From Micromonospora echinofusca (lineage in GTDB: Bacteria; Actinomycetota; Actinomycetes; Mycobacteriales; Micromonosporaceae): 64,000 nt of DNA. Under the pieces are notes generated by a model that did no database searches, had not been told where the DNA came from, and saw only the letters and a list, made by a program, of their open reading frames with translations. Both the position numbers and the translations under genes were made by a program. The stretch spans positions 6,661,001 to 6,725,000 of the forward strand of contig NZ_LT607733.1 in assembly GCF_900091445.1 (NCBI RefSeq), written 5' to 3'. Shown piece after piece: positions 9,298 through 18,359 of the stretch (position 1 is the stretch's first letter; each line of letters begins with the position of its first letter).

Positions 9298-10277
9298 GGG
9301 GTCTCCACACCGGCGTGGCGGCGGACCGCGTCGGCCAGGGCGGCCCGGCCGATCACCTCGTCGTGGTGGCGGCGCAGGTCCCGTCGCGTCGTCACCGCTG
9401 CGGCGAAGTCCGCGACCAGCGCGGCGAACTGGTGGTGGCCGCGGAGGGTGCGCCGCCGGGTGCCGGCCGCGTCGTGCAGGCTCAGCACGGGCCGGTGCTC
9501 CGGCGGCGGGGTGAACGCGCGTTCCAGCACCAGCCGGCCCTCGCCGCCCCACAACTCGTAGGCGTTGCGGTAGGCGTGGCCGAAGCCGAACGACACCGCC
9601 GCCTCGACGCCCTCCGGGGAGGCGAGCAGGGCGGAACCGGCGACGTCCACCCCCGACGGCCCGGAGAGCAGGTGGGCGCCGATCACCCGCAGTTCTCGCC
9701 CGAGGAACATCTGTGCGGTCCGCAGGGGATAGAAGCCGAGGTCGAGTAGCGCCCCGCCGCCGAGTTCCGGCCGGTAGCGGGTGTCCTCCGGTGGCAGCGG
9801 CGGGATGCCGAACACGCTGGTGAGAGTGCGCAGCGGGCCGATCTCGCCGGCGGCGACCAGCCGCCGGACGGCCTCGTGCTGCGGGTGCAGCTGGAACGCC
9901 GCGTTCTCCATCAGGACCAGGTTCGCGGCGGTGGCGCGGGCGACCAGCTCGCGCGCCTCGGTGCCAGTGCGGCCCAGCGGCTTCTCGGCCAGCACGTGCC
10001 GGCCGGCGGCGAGGGCGGCGGCGACCCACCGCGGCAGCAGCCCGGCCGGCAGCGGCACGTACACCGCGTCGATGTCGTCGCGGTCGAGCAACCGGTCGTA
10101 TCCGGTGACCGGCGCGGCGCCGAACCGGTCGGCGAACCGCCGCGCACGCCGGCCCTCCCGGCTCGCCACGGCCACCAGCCGCAGCCGTGGCTCGGCGAGC
10201 ACCGCCGGCAGGGTACGGCGCCAGGCGATGTCGGCGCAGCCCAGCAGGCCCAGCCGGAGCGGCTCGGGGCGGTTCAC
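9294..10277 (-). CDS. NDP-hexose 3-ketoreductase, Gfo/Idh/MocA family (UrdT/TylC1-like)
   Basis: A 327-residue oxidoreductase starting at GTG 10277, which overlaps the stop of the 2,3-dehydratase (GTGA). The N-terminal LRLGLLGCADIAWRRTLPA is the nucleotide-binding fold. VLAEKPLGRTG contains the EKP motif whose Lys is catalytic in this family. The C-terminal domain (GGGALLDLGFYPL) is standard. In deoxysugar pathways this enzyme acts right after the 2,3-dehydratase and reduces the unstable 3,4-diketo-2,6-dideoxyhexose at C-3. Position between those partners makes the assignment firm. Confidence 0.9.
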   Translation of the reverse strand: MNRPEPLRLGLLGCADIAWRRTLPAVLAEPRLRLVAVASREGRRARRFADRFGAAPVTGYDRLLDRDDIDAVYVPLPAGLLPRWVAAALAAGRHVLAEKPLGRTGTEARELVARATAANLVLMENAAFQLHPQHEAVRRLVAAGEIGPLRTLTSVFGIPPLPPEDTRYRPELGGGALLDLGFYPLRTAQMFLGRELRVIGAHLLSGPSGVDVAGSALLASPEGVEAAVSFGFGHAYRNAYELWGGEGRLVLERAFTPPPEHRPVLSLHDAAGTRRRTLRGHHQFAALVADFAAAVTTRRDLRRHHDEVIGRAALADAVRRHAGVETP

Positions 10278-11671
10278 GGGCACGACCCGGCGAGGCTGTA
10301 GAGCGCGGCGAGCAGCGACCGCCCCTCGACGTTGACGTAGTGGCTGTGCGCCAGCAGCGTGGCAAGCTGGCGCGGCGTGACCCACCGGAACTCCTCCGAC
10401 GGTCGCACCGGCACGCGCTCGTCGGCCTCCACCACCATGTACCGGTTCTCCGCGTGGTGGAACCGGCCGCCCTCCTCGGAGAGCACGCAGTCGTATCGGA
10501 TCCGTTCGCGCGGCGCGGACAGCACCGCGTCCAGGAACGGTGGCCGGCGCGACATCGGCAGGTGGGCGTAGTTCTCCGGCCGGCACTGCACGGTCGGGCC
10601 GATCTCCGGCGCGTCCCGCAGACCTGGCTGGACGGCCGCACGGGCGAGCACGTGCAGCACTCCGCCGATCGGCCGGGCGAGGAACGCGACGATGCCCCGC
10701 CCCCGGGGCCGCAGCAACGGCTGCCGCCAGCCGGGCACCTCCCGGACGGTGGTGCGCACCTCCACGCCGATGATGCCGAAGTGCCGGCCGCCGTCGTGGT
10801 CGATCGCGTACCGGTCACGGTGCCAGCCGCTCACCGTCGACAGGCCGATCCGCCGAACGTCCAGGGGACGGTGGCTGCGCAGCGCGGTGAGCCAACTCAA
10901 CACGTCGACGTCGCGCTCCACCGCGCCGGCGGTGGGGGAGAAGCCCCGGGCCACCAGGCCGGCGAACGCGTCGCCCGTCGTCCTGGTCGGCGGGGGCAGC
11001 GCCGCCGCCAGGCAGGCCAGTACCGTGCGGGTGTCCATGTTGACCACGTTGTCGAGGCCCATGAGCAGTTGCAGGTCCCGCAGGGTGATCCAGCGGAAGT
11101 TCTCCTGCGCGGGGACCGGTCCGGCCGCCTCGACCACCATGTTCCGGTTGCGCTTGCCGAGGAACCAGGAGCCCTGCTCGGACTGCAGCACGTCGGCGAC
11201 CACGCTGCCCCGCGCCGGCCGGACGAAGTGCTCCATGTACGGGGTCCCGGCGCCGCCGTGGATGCGCGTGTAGTTGCTGCGGGTGGCCTGCACCGTCGGG
11301 GAGATCTGCACCCCGTTGACGTTGCCGGGCTCCATCTTGGCCTGGACCAGGCACTCCAGCCCGGCCCTGCGGCGCACCAGCAGGCCGAGCAGCCCGATCT
11401 CCGGTTGGGAGATGATGGGCTGCTGCCAGCCCGGCACCGGCCCGCCGTCGCCGCGCACGTCCAGCCCGGTCACCGTGAAGAACTGACCGCTGCGGTGCCC
11501 GAGGTCCCCGGTCACGGGGTCGGTCCGCCAGTCGCGCAACGCGTCCAGCGGCACCTGCGTCACCGTGCTGGTGCTGGCTTCGCGCCGCTGCTCGTACCAT
11601 TGCCGCAGGTCGGGATCGGGCCAGCCGGTGCCGGTGGCCGACGCCGTGCCGGCGCGTGCCGCGCCGGTCAC
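10274..11671 (-). CDS. NDP-4-keto-6-deoxyhexose 2,3-dehydratase (TylX3/UrdS/EryBVI family)
   Basis: This 465-residue protein has the internal duplication typical of the family. The first half carries WQQPIISQPEIGLLGLLV, PTVQATRSNYTRIHGG and ENFRWITLRDLQLLM. The second half carries WRQPLLRPRGRGIVAFLARP, GPTVQCRPENYAHLP and EEFRWVTPRQLATLL. It eliminates water across C-2/C-3 of the 4-keto-6-deoxy sugar nucleotide and so starts 2-deoxygenation. The start is GTG 11671, with a G-rich stretch upstream. It stands 91 nt downstream of a glycosyltransferase gene and couples to the 3-ketoreductase by a 4-nt overlap. Its substrate needs a 4,6-dehydratase that is not in the window. Confidence 0.95.
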   Translation of the reverse strand: MTGAARAGTASATGTGWPDPDLRQWYEQRREASTSTVTQVPLDALRDWRTDPVTGDLGHRSGQFFTVTGLDVRGDGGPVPGWQQPIISQPEIGLLGLLVRRRAGLECLVQAKMEPGNVNGVQISPTVQATRSNYTRIHGGAGTPYMEHFVRPARGSVVADVLQSEQGSWFLGKRNRNMVVEAAGPVPAQENFRWITLRDLQLLMGLDNVVNMDTRTVLACLAAALPPPTRTTGDAFAGLVARGFSPTAGAVERDVDVLSWLTALRSHRPLDVRRIGLSTVSGWHRDRYAIDHDGGRHFGIIGVEVRTTVREVPGWRQPLLRPRGRGIVAFLARPIGGVLHVLARAAVQPGLRDAPEIGPTVQCRPENYAHLPMSRRPPFLDAVLSAPRERIRYDCVLSEEGGRFHHAENRYMVVEADERVPVRPSEEFRWVTPRQLATLLAHSHYVNVEGRSLLAALYSLAGSCP

Positions 11672-11762
11672 CGGTCTGCCCCCCGTCGGAGGGCGGGCCG
11701 GCCGGAGGGGACGCGCGGCGCGGCGGTCACCGGGGACCGCCAGGGGCGGTGCGGCGGCACGG

Positions 11763-13016
11763 TCAGCGCGGGTCGCATGGCGTGACCAGCCGTTCCAGGA
11801 CCCGGACCACCTCGTTCGGGGTCGGCTCCGCCAGCACCTCGGCCCGCAGGCGGTCGGCGGCCGCCCGGAACGACGGCTCGGTGACCAGCCGCAGGACCGC
11901 CTCGCGGACCACCTCGGGGGTGACCTCCTCCTGCGGGATGCTCAGCCCCGCCCCCAGTTCCTGGATCCGTGCGGCGCGGACCGGGGCGTCCCACTGGGCC
12001 GGTACGAGGGTGAGCTGGGGCACCCCGTAGCGGGTGGCCGTCGCGCCGATGCCGGCCGCACCGACGTGCACCACGGCCGCGCAGGAGGGCAGTAGCGCGT
12101 GCATGGGCACGAAGTCGACCAGCCGTACGTTGTCAGGCAGGTCGATCGTCTCGCCCTCGGGCGGCACCAGCGTGGCGACGACCTCCAGATCCAGGTCGCC
12201 GAATGCCTGGAGGGTCTTGAGCGGGAGCGGGTCGTGGCCGTGGAAGCCGCGCATCGAGATGCCCGCCGTGATGCAGACCCGGGGGCGCGTGGGTGGCTCA
12301 CGCAGCCAGTCCGGCAGCCGCGACGGCCCGTTGTAGGGCACGTACTGCGCCGTGACGGTGGGTAGGCCGAGCGGCAGCCGCATGCTGGCCGGGGACTGGT
12401 CCAGGGTGTGCTGGCCGGTGATCAGCTCCTCGTCGTACGAGGCGCCGAAGCGCTCCGCGGTCTGCGCCAGCCACTCGCCGAGCGGGTCCCGTCGCCGCTG
12501 CGGCGGCTGCTGTGCCAGCAGTGACAGGAAGTGCTGCCGCATCCGGACCATGACGTCGGCGCCCCAGAGCAGGCGTACGTGGGGGGTCCCGGTGGCCCGG
12601 GCGGCCACCGCCCCGGCGAAGGTGAACATCTCCCAGACGATCAGGTCCGGCTGCCACTGCCGCGTGTAGGCCACCAGGTCGTCGACCATCGGGTCGTTGA
12701 AGACCTGGCCCGAGTAGATGGTGGCCTCCCGCAGGAAGCGGACGAAGTCGTCGTACGCCACGCCGGCGGGGTCGATGAGCACGTTCGCCACTCGCTCCGA
12801 CCAGCCCTCGTCATCGGACTTCTCCACCAGCACCTGGTCGAAGCTGTGGTCCCGGCCCACCGACACGGCGGGCAGCCCCGACGCGACGATGGTGTCCTGG
12901 AGCGCGGGCTGGCTGGCGATCCGGACCTCGTGCCCCGCGGTACGCAGCGCCCACGCCATCGGCACCATCTGGAAATAGTGGGTCCGTTCGGCGTAGGTGA
13001 CGAAGAGAACCCGCAT
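11763..13016 (-). CDS. second deoxysugar glycosyltransferase with altered donor motif (GT2)
   Basis: A 417-residue GT-B enzyme of the same subfamily as the protein at 5.7 kb (both begin MRVLFVT and share MAWALRTAGHEVRIA-type text). The N-terminal His in ERTHYFQMVPMAW is kept. In the C-terminal domain the diphosphate motif reads VVHVGAAGIGATATRYGVPQ, where the family normally has HHGG: the second His is Val and a Gly is Ala. This may weaken donor binding, or the protein may act as a partner for the first enzyme. ATG 13016 follows AGGAAGG. It is the first gene of the leftward sugar operon, possibly behind the PPTase gene. Confidence 0.87.
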   Translation of the reverse strand: MRVLFVTYAERTHYFQMVPMAWALRTAGHEVRIASQPALQDTIVASGLPAVSVGRDHSFDQVLVEKSDDEGWSERVANVLIDPAGVAYDDFVRFLREATIYSGQVFNDPMVDDLVAYTRQWQPDLIVWEMFTFAGAVAARATGTPHVRLLWGADVMVRMRQHFLSLLAQQPPQRRRDPLGEWLAQTAERFGASYDEELITGQHTLDQSPASMRLPLGLPTVTAQYVPYNGPSRLPDWLREPPTRPRVCITAGISMRGFHGHDPLPLKTLQAFGDLDLEVVATLVPPEGETIDLPDNVRLVDFVPMHALLPSCAAVVHVGAAGIGATATRYGVPQLTLVPAQWDAPVRAARIQELGAGLSIPQEEVTPEVVREAVLRLVTEPSFRAAADRLRAEVLAEPTPNEVVRVLERLVTPCDPR

Positions 13017-13168
13017 CTGATAACCCTTCCTGAATGGATCGGGGGAATGTCGGGCGGCCGGCTCGAATTGATCGGCAGGTGTCTTGTCCACAACGGCCTC
13101 GGGCCGATTCCGGAGCGGCTCGCCTGACGCCCGTCGGGTGCCCGGCTCCCATTCTGCGTCCGTCGCCC

Positions 13169-13921
13169 TCAGGGGGTCTTCTCGCAGATTGCGCGGTCGA
13201 TGACCCCGCCGAGCAGCCCGCCGGACGCCGCAGCGGCCACCCGCGGTGCCGCCGCGGCCAGCACGGTCAGCGCGGCGGCGTAGCCCGGCGGCGCCGGCAG
13301 GTCGGTGAGGTGGGCGGGCGGGCGCACCCGCGACCGGTAGCGCAGCAGGGTCGGCCCCGGTCCGAGGACGACCTCCGACATGGGCACCCGCAGCCCGTCG
13401 CCGGTGGCCTTGAGCACCGACTCCTTCCTCGTCCAACACCGCAGGAAGCCGGCCCGGGAGCGGATCGGGTCGCCCTCGTCGGGGCCCTGGATCCGCCGGG
13501 CCAGGCGCCGCCAGTCCAGTTCCACCTCCTGCTCCACGTCGAGGCCGACCGGCCCGGCGGCGGTCACCGCCACGCCGACGAGCGTCCCGGCGTGCGTCAC
13601 CGACAGGTGCAGCGGACAGCCGGGCAGGGTGACCCGGCCGTGCGGGCCCCCGCAGTCCGGGCAACGGCGCCGCAGGGGCACCCGACGCGCCGGGACGCCG
13701 AGGCTCGCGCCGACGGCCAGCCGCGCCAGGGCCGCGCCGAGGGTGAACCGGTCGCGGTCGGCGTCGCGGGCGAAGCCCTCGCGCCGCCGTAGCTCGTCGG
13801 CGTCCAGCAGTTCCAGATGCGCGGAACGCAATTCCTCCAACCGTGCCCACCAGACTTCGCACAATTGGTCCGACCGCATTCGAAAATGATGGCACGGGTG
13901 CGCCGATTGCGTGGCCGGCAT
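13169..13921 (-). CDS. Sfp-type 4'-phosphopantetheinyl transferase
   Basis: It would convert apo carrier proteins of this cluster to the holo form. The family signatures are clear. They are CEVWWARLEELR and RFTLGAALARLAVG near the N-terminus, LHLSVTHAGTLVGVAVT, PVGLDVEQEVELDW (the Mg-binding Asp and Glu) and FLRCWTRKESVLKATGDGL (the WxxKEA-type motif). The start is uncertain. ATG 13921 has a weak GGAA site, while ATG 13879 (MRSDQLCEVWW) matches family length better but has no ribosome site. A CxDCG pair (RRCPDCGGPHG) is usual in actinomycete members. The gene is divergent from the large operon at 14.1 kb, with a 182-nt shared promoter region. Confidence 0.9.
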   Translation of the reverse strand: MPATQSAHPCHHFRMRSDQLCEVWWARLEELRSAHLELLDADELRRREGFARDADRDRFTLGAALARLAVGASLGVPARRVPLRRRCPDCGGPHGRVTLPGCPLHLSVTHAGTLVGVAVTAAGPVGLDVEQEVELDWRRLARRIQGPDEGDPIRSRAGFLRCWTRKESVLKATGDGLRVPMSEVVLGPGPTLLRYRSRVRPPAHLTDLPAPPGYAAALTVLAAAAPRVAAAASGGLLGGVIDRAICEKTP

Positions 13922-14103
13922 CAGTTCCGCGGGCTGCGCAATTTCAGAGATGCACCCCACGGAGGGTCGGCCGACGATGGTGACGGAATGACCACCGAAT
14001 AGGGGTCGCGACATCCTGCGGCCCGAATTCCGGACGGGCCCGCCCTCCGCTCGCCACCCGGCGGAGAGGCCCGGTTGTCGTGTGCCCGCGAACGGAGGAA
14101 GCC

Positions 14104-15624
14104 ATGCGCACCCAGCTCCGGTCCGACACCCCGCTGCTGGAGTTCTGGGAGGCCACCCGGCTGAGCGCCGACGACGCCCGCTACCCGGACCAGGCCGAGC
14201 CGGCCGCCGGCACGGAGGAAGCGATCCGGGCCGCCCTGGCCGGCGTGCTCGTCCGCGGGTGCGGCCAGCGGACCGGCACCGTCCTGGCCAAGGGCGGCAA
14301 CTTCGTCCAGGCCCGCACCACCCCGTCGGCCGGCGCGCTGTACCCCTTCGAGGTGCTGGTCGGCGTGAGCGTCGGCGAGCGGTGCGTCACCTACCTGTAC
14401 GAGGTGGACTCCGGGCAGCTCAACCCGCTCGCCTCGGCGCCACCGGTGCCGCTGGCTGAGCTGGTCGCCGAGGCGGGGCTGGCCGACGCCGCGCCCGCGC
14501 CGGTGCACGCCGTCGTCACCCTGGTCGCCCGGCCCTGGACCGCGATGGCCAAGTACGGGCGGCGCGGCTACCTGTACACCTACCTCGACATCGGCCACGC
14601 CGCCACGAACCTGGCCCTCGCGGCCCGGGCGGCCGGCCTGGAAGCCGCCATCCACCTGCGTTTCCGCCGCCAGTGGCTGACCCACGCCCTGGGCCTGGCC
14701 GGCACCTGCCGGGAACCGCAGGCCGTGGTGACGGTCACCGTGCCCGGCCCGGCGTCGGCCGGCCGAGCGGCCGTCGAGCCGCCGACCGGCGGGGACGGGG
14801 TGCTCACCCCCGTGTGGCGGGACCGGCGGCAGGCCTGGCTGGAGCCCCCGGGTGACCCGGAACGCCGGAACTTCGAGGCACTGCGGGACATCAGCCTCTC
14901 CTACGCGCCGACGGCGGTCGTCCGCCCCGGCCAGGTCACGTCGGTGGCCGAACCACCGGTGGCCGACCCGTCGGCGGACGTCGCGTTGCGCCGGAGCACG
15001 GGCGGGCCGGTCGCGCACGCGGCGCTGGCCGCGCGCCGGCAGTCGGCCAAGGGCTTCCTCCCGGCGGCGGTCTCCCTCGACCAGCTCGCCGGTCTCCTCG
15101 ACGGGCTGGACGGGCGGCTCGCCGCCGACTTCGCCGAACTCGCCGGGGCCGGCGTCGGAGTCCGCCTGGTGGCGCGCGCGGTGACCGGGATCGCCCCCGG
15201 CGCGTACGCCTACTCCGTCCGACGGCACGCCCTGCACCCGGCCGGCGGCGGTCCGGTGGACGAGGAGGACGTGCTGGCCACCTGCCAGCGGCAGGACGGG
15301 CTGCGGCACGCCGGCGCGCTCGTACTGCTGCACACCCCGCTGCGCGAGCTGCTGCGCGAGCAGGGCCGGGCCGGCCTGGCGGAGGTGCACCTCCACGCCG
15401 CCGCCGTGGCGCAGCGCCTGTGCCTGAACGCGGCCCGGGAACGCGTCGGCGTCACCTGCGTCGGCGGCTTCGACGAGGCGTACGCCGCCCGGCTGGGACG
15501 CCTGCCCCGGGACGAGGAAGTGATCTACCTGATCGCTGTGGGGGTCGCCGACCCGGCGGCCCGGAAGGCCGACCGGGATCCGGTCGCGTACAGCCACGGC
15601 CGCACGGCCGCCGGCTTCATCTGA
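14104..15624 (+). CDS. SagB-type FMN-dependent oxidoreductase with two nitroreductase-like halves
   Basis: A 506-residue protein made of two nitroreductase-fold units. The N-terminal unit (about 20-230) contains RTTPSAGALYPFEVLVGV and YLDIGHAATNLALAARAAGLEA. The C-terminal unit (about 300-500) contains HAALAARRQSAKGFLPAAVS, LHAAAVAQRLCLNAARERVG and EEVIYLIAVGV. SagB/BcerB relatives use FMN to oxidise azolines to azoles, and related Ox domains act on carrier-bound heterocycles in NRPS lines. ATG 14104 has GGAGGAA at ideal spacing. It opens the 17.8-kb operon and is followed by an acyl-CoA-dehydrogenase homologue, a ligase and a carrier protein. I infer that it oxidises a carrier-bound acyl or aminoacyl group. 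There is no YcaO or RiPP partner. Confidence 0.85.
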   Translation: MRTQLRSDTPLLEFWEATRLSADDARYPDQAEPAAGTEEAIRAALAGVLVRGCGQRTGTVLAKGGNFVQARTTPSAGALYPFEVLVGVSVGERCVTYLYEVDSGQLNPLASAPPVPLAELVAEAGLADAAPAPVHAVVTLVARPWTAMAKYGRRGYLYTYLDIGHAATNLALAARAAGLEAAIHLRFRRQWLTHALGLAGTCREPQAVVTVTVPGPASAGRAAVEPPTGGDGVLTPVWRDRRQAWLEPPGDPERRNFEALRDISLSYAPTAVVRPGQVTSVAEPPVADPSADVALRRSTGGPVAHAALAARRQSAKGFLPAAVSLDQLAGLLDGLDGRLAADFAELAGAGVGVRLVARAVTGIAPGAYAYSVRRHALHPAGGGPVDEEDVLATCQRQDGLRHAGALVLLHTPLRELLREQGRAGLAEVHLHAAAVAQRLCLNAARERVGVTCVGGFDEAYAARLGRLPRDEEVIYLIAVGVADPAARKADRDPVAYSHGRTAAGFI

Positions 15625-15659
15625 GCACGGCGCAGATCGGAGTACGAAGTGAGCGACCC

Positions 15660-16859
15660 ATGGTGACCGACACCGTCCTCGCGGCACGGCTGACCCCGGC
15701 GCACCACGACCTGGCCCGCGTCGCCGGTGAGCTGTTCACGCCGGAACGGCTCGCCGGCTGGCGGGACGGCCCCGACGGACCGCTGACCCCGCGCGCCTGG
15801 CGCGACATCGCCGCCGCCGGCCTGCTCGGGGTGGCCCTGCCGACCGCGCTCGGCGGCCGGGGGCTGGGCCTGCTGGGCAGCCTGCTGCTCGGCGAGGCGA
15901 TGGCCCCGCTGGCGGACGCCGGTGTCCTGCTCGGCATGCACGTGCACAACGACGTGGCGGCGTACTGGCTGGCGGACGCCGTGCCCGAGCTGCGGGACCG
16001 GTACCTGCCCCGGCTGCTCGACGGCACGCTGGTGGCCTGCCAGTGCGACACCGACCCGTCCGCCGAGGAGCCGACCACGGCCCGCCGCGAGGGCGACGAG
16101 GTGGTCGTCCGCGGGTCCAAGCGGTACGTCGTCAACGGTGCGATCGCCGGGCTCTGCTTCGTCACCGTCCGGCTGGACGACACGCCGGCCCTCGTGCTGG
16201 TGGAGAAGGACCGGCCGGGCGTGCGGGTCGGCACGGTGTACGACAAGCTCGGCACCCGGTCGGTGGACTCGGCCCGGATCGACTTCGCCGACGTCCGGGT
16301 TCCGGCGGCGCACGTGTTGTCCCGGGGCGGCGTCGCCCAGCTTCTGCGCTGGAACCGGGTGATGACGCGGATGCGCTACCTGATCGCGGCCGACGCGTAC
16401 CTGATCCACCGGCGGCTGCTCGACCACATCGGCCGGCACACCACCCGGCGCAGCCTCGGCGGACGGGCGCTGTCGGCCTGGCCGGTCAACGCGCACGCGC
16501 TGGCCGCCGCGCGGGCCGACCTGGAACTCATGGCGGCCGGCCTGGTCGACCTGCTGGACCGGGTCGACGGGCCGGCCCCGGCGGTGCCGGAGGTGGCCGA
16601 GCTGAAGTGGTTCTGCGTCGAGCGGGCCAGCGCGCTGGCGACGCTCTGCTGCGACCTGGAAGGCGGCGCCGGCTACATGTGGGGCAGCCCGTCCCTGCGT
16701 GACCTCGCCCAGTTGCGCGGGCTGCGGATGGCCGGCGGTAGCCAGACCACGATGCTGACCCTCGCCAACCACAGCTTCGCGTGCCGGGCCGAACTGGCCG
16801 GCACCCCGCGCCCGACGGCCGCACCGGTCGGCACCGCATCGGCGGCCGGCCATGTCTGA
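15660..16859 (+). CDS. acyl-CoA-dehydrogenase-like flavoprotein lacking the usual catalytic Glu
   Basis: 399 residues with the full acyl-CoA dehydrogenase fold: GLLGVALPTALGGRGLGLLG, the beta-barrel (VVVRGSKRYVVNGAIAGLCF) and the C-terminal helical domain. Where classical members have I-x-E-G-T/S, this protein reads MAGGSQT, so the base Glu is replaced by Gly. The N-terminal FAD/acyl loop usually reading T-E-P-x-x-G-S is also altered (CDTDPSAEEPTT). It may act on an aminoacyl or acyl group held by the carrier protein two genes downstream, as prolyl-PCP dehydrogenases do, or form a heteromer with the shorter homologue at 18650. ATG 15660 is chosen; GTG 15663 is possible. The stop overlaps the ligase start by 8 nt. 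Confidence 0.82.
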   Translation: MVTDTVLAARLTPAHHDLARVAGELFTPERLAGWRDGPDGPLTPRAWRDIAAAGLLGVALPTALGGRGLGLLGSLLLGEAMAPLADAGVLLGMHVHNDVAAYWLADAVPELRDRYLPRLLDGTLVACQCDTDPSAEEPTTARREGDEVVVRGSKRYVVNGAIAGLCFVTVRLDDTPALVLVEKDRPGVRVGTVYDKLGTRSVDSARIDFADVRVPAAHVLSRGGVAQLLRWNRVMTRMRYLIAADAYLIHRRLLDHIGRHTTRRSLGGRALSAWPVNAHALAAARADLELMAAGLVDLLDRVDGPAPAVPEVAELKWFCVERASALATLCCDLEGGAGYMWGSPSLRDLAQLRGLRMAGGSQTTMLTLANHSFACRAELAGTPRPTAAPVGTASAAGHV

Positions 16860-18342
16860 GCACCGGCTCGACGTCACCGTCCGAGCGGCGTGTGCCCGCT
16901 TCGCCGACCGGCCGGCGCTGAGGCAGGGCGCCGCGGTACTCACCTACCGGGAGGTGGCCGACCAGTCGTCGCGGCTGGCCGCCGTCCTCGACGACGCCCT
17001 CGCCGGGCGCGCCGGCCCGGACCCCGACCGCGTGGCGGTGTACGCCCACAACAGCGTCGACTACCTGCTGTCCTACTTCGCGGTCGTGTTCAGCGGCCGG
17101 GTGCCGGTGCTGATCGACCGGGCGTTCGGCGAACGTGAGCTGACCGCCATCCGGTCCGGCTGCGGGGTCACCGCCTACCTGGTGGAGGCCGGGTCGGCGG
17201 CGGAGTTCCCGCTGGCGCCCAGCTCGGCGGTGCCGCTCGAAGGCAGCACGCACGCGCTGGTCACCGTGCCCGCCGACGGGGACGTGCCGGCCCTGCTCCC
17301 GGACACCGCCGTCTGCCGGTTCACCTCCGGCACCACCGGCGTGCCCAAGTGCCTGGAGTTCTCCGGGTTCGCGGTGCACAGCGCGGCCCGCAACTGGGTC
17401 GCCGGCACCGGGCTCGACGCGGCGGACCGGATCCTGTGCCTCGCCGCCTTCACCAACGGGCTGGCGTTCAACACGTCGCTGCTGTCGAGCTTCCTGGTCG
17501 GCGCCGAGCTGGCCGTGCATCCGGGACTGCCCACCTCGGCGAGGATCGTCCGGGCGCTGGCCGACTCACGTGCCACCCGGCTGGTCGCCTTCCCGTTCGT
17601 CTACCGGATGCTGGCGGACGCCGAACTCGCCGCGGCCCGCTTCGCCGGCCTCGACGTGGCCGTCTCGGCCGGGGCGGAGCTTCCCACGGGGGTACGCGCC
17701 CGCTTCGAGAAGCAGTACGGGGTACGGATCGCCGACTACTACGGCGTCGCCGAGGCGGGCCCCTGCACCTTCGAGCGGGACCCCGCGTACCGGCAGGGTC
17801 TGGGCACGCCGCTGCCCGGGGTGGTGCTGCGCACCCGCTCCCGTTCGGCCGGGCGGTCGGAGGTGCACCTGCGCACCAGCTCGATGGCCAGCCGCTACCT
17901 CAACGCTCCCGGCCTGCTGGAGAGCCGCATCGACGCGGAGGGCTACTACGCCACCGGCGACCTCGGCCACGTCGAGGAGGGGCGGCTGTTCATCACCGGA
18001 CGGTTGGCCGGGCCGATCAACCTGGCCGGCCGCAAGGTGGATCCCCGCGAGATCGAGGAGGCGGTCCGGGAACTCGACGGGGTGCGGGACGCGGTGGTCT
18101 TCGCCGACACCGGCGCGGACGACCAGGTGCTGCTGCACCTGGCGGTGGTGGGCCGCCCGCCGCTCGGCCGCGCGGGGCTGGTCGCCGGGTGCCGGGACCG
18201 GCTGGCCGCGTACAAGGTGCCGCAGCGGATCAGTTTCGTGACGGAGATCCCGCGCTCGTCGACGGGGAAGGTGCGCCTCACCGACCTGCGCGCCGTCGTC
18301 GCCGAATCGGCGGACCGACCGGACCACGGGATCCGGTCGTGA
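16852..18342 (+). CDS. stand-alone AMP-dependent acyl/aryl ligase (ANL superfamily)
   Basis: A 496-residue adenylate-forming enzyme with VCRFTSGTTGVPKCLEF (P-loop), IADYYGVAEAGPCTF (A5), GYYATGDLGHVEEGRLFITG (A7/A8) and IPRSSTGKVRLTDL with the catalytic Lys. The A4 segment is CLAAFTNGLAFNTSLL and lacks the Asp that anchors alpha-amino groups in NRPS A domains. The substrate is therefore more likely a carboxylic or non-alpha-amino acid. Directly downstream is a free carrier protein, which is its likely acceptor. It is embedded between two acyl-CoA-dehydrogenase-like genes, so the loaded acid is probably oxidised on the carrier. Substrate unknown. Confidence 0.85.
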   Translation: MSEHRLDVTVRAACARFADRPALRQGAAVLTYREVADQSSRLAAVLDDALAGRAGPDPDRVAVYAHNSVDYLLSYFAVVFSGRVPVLIDRAFGERELTAIRSGCGVTAYLVEAGSAAEFPLAPSSAVPLEGSTHALVTVPADGDVPALLPDTAVCRFTSGTTGVPKCLEFSGFAVHSAARNWVAGTGLDAADRILCLAAFTNGLAFNTSLLSSFLVGAELAVHPGLPTSARIVRALADSRATRLVAFPFVYRMLADAELAAARFAGLDVAVSAGAELPTGVRARFEKQYGVRIADYYGVAEAGPCTFERDPAYRQGLGTPLPGVVLRTRSRSAGRSEVHLRTSSMASRYLNAPGLLESRIDAEGYYATGDLGHVEEGRLFITGRLAGPINLAGRKVDPREIEEAVRELDGVRDAVVFADTGADDQVLLHLAVVGRPPLGRAGLVAGCRDRLAAYKVPQRISFVTEIPRSSTGKVRLTDLRAVVAESADRPDHGIRS

Positions 18343-18359
18343 GCGTGAAGGAGGACAGG

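Noticed and set aside
14104..15624. RiPP azoline oxidase with a thiazole/oxazole peptide system
   Set aside because: No YcaO cyclodehydratase, E1-like protein or precursor peptide is nearby; the neighbours are carrier-protein genes.
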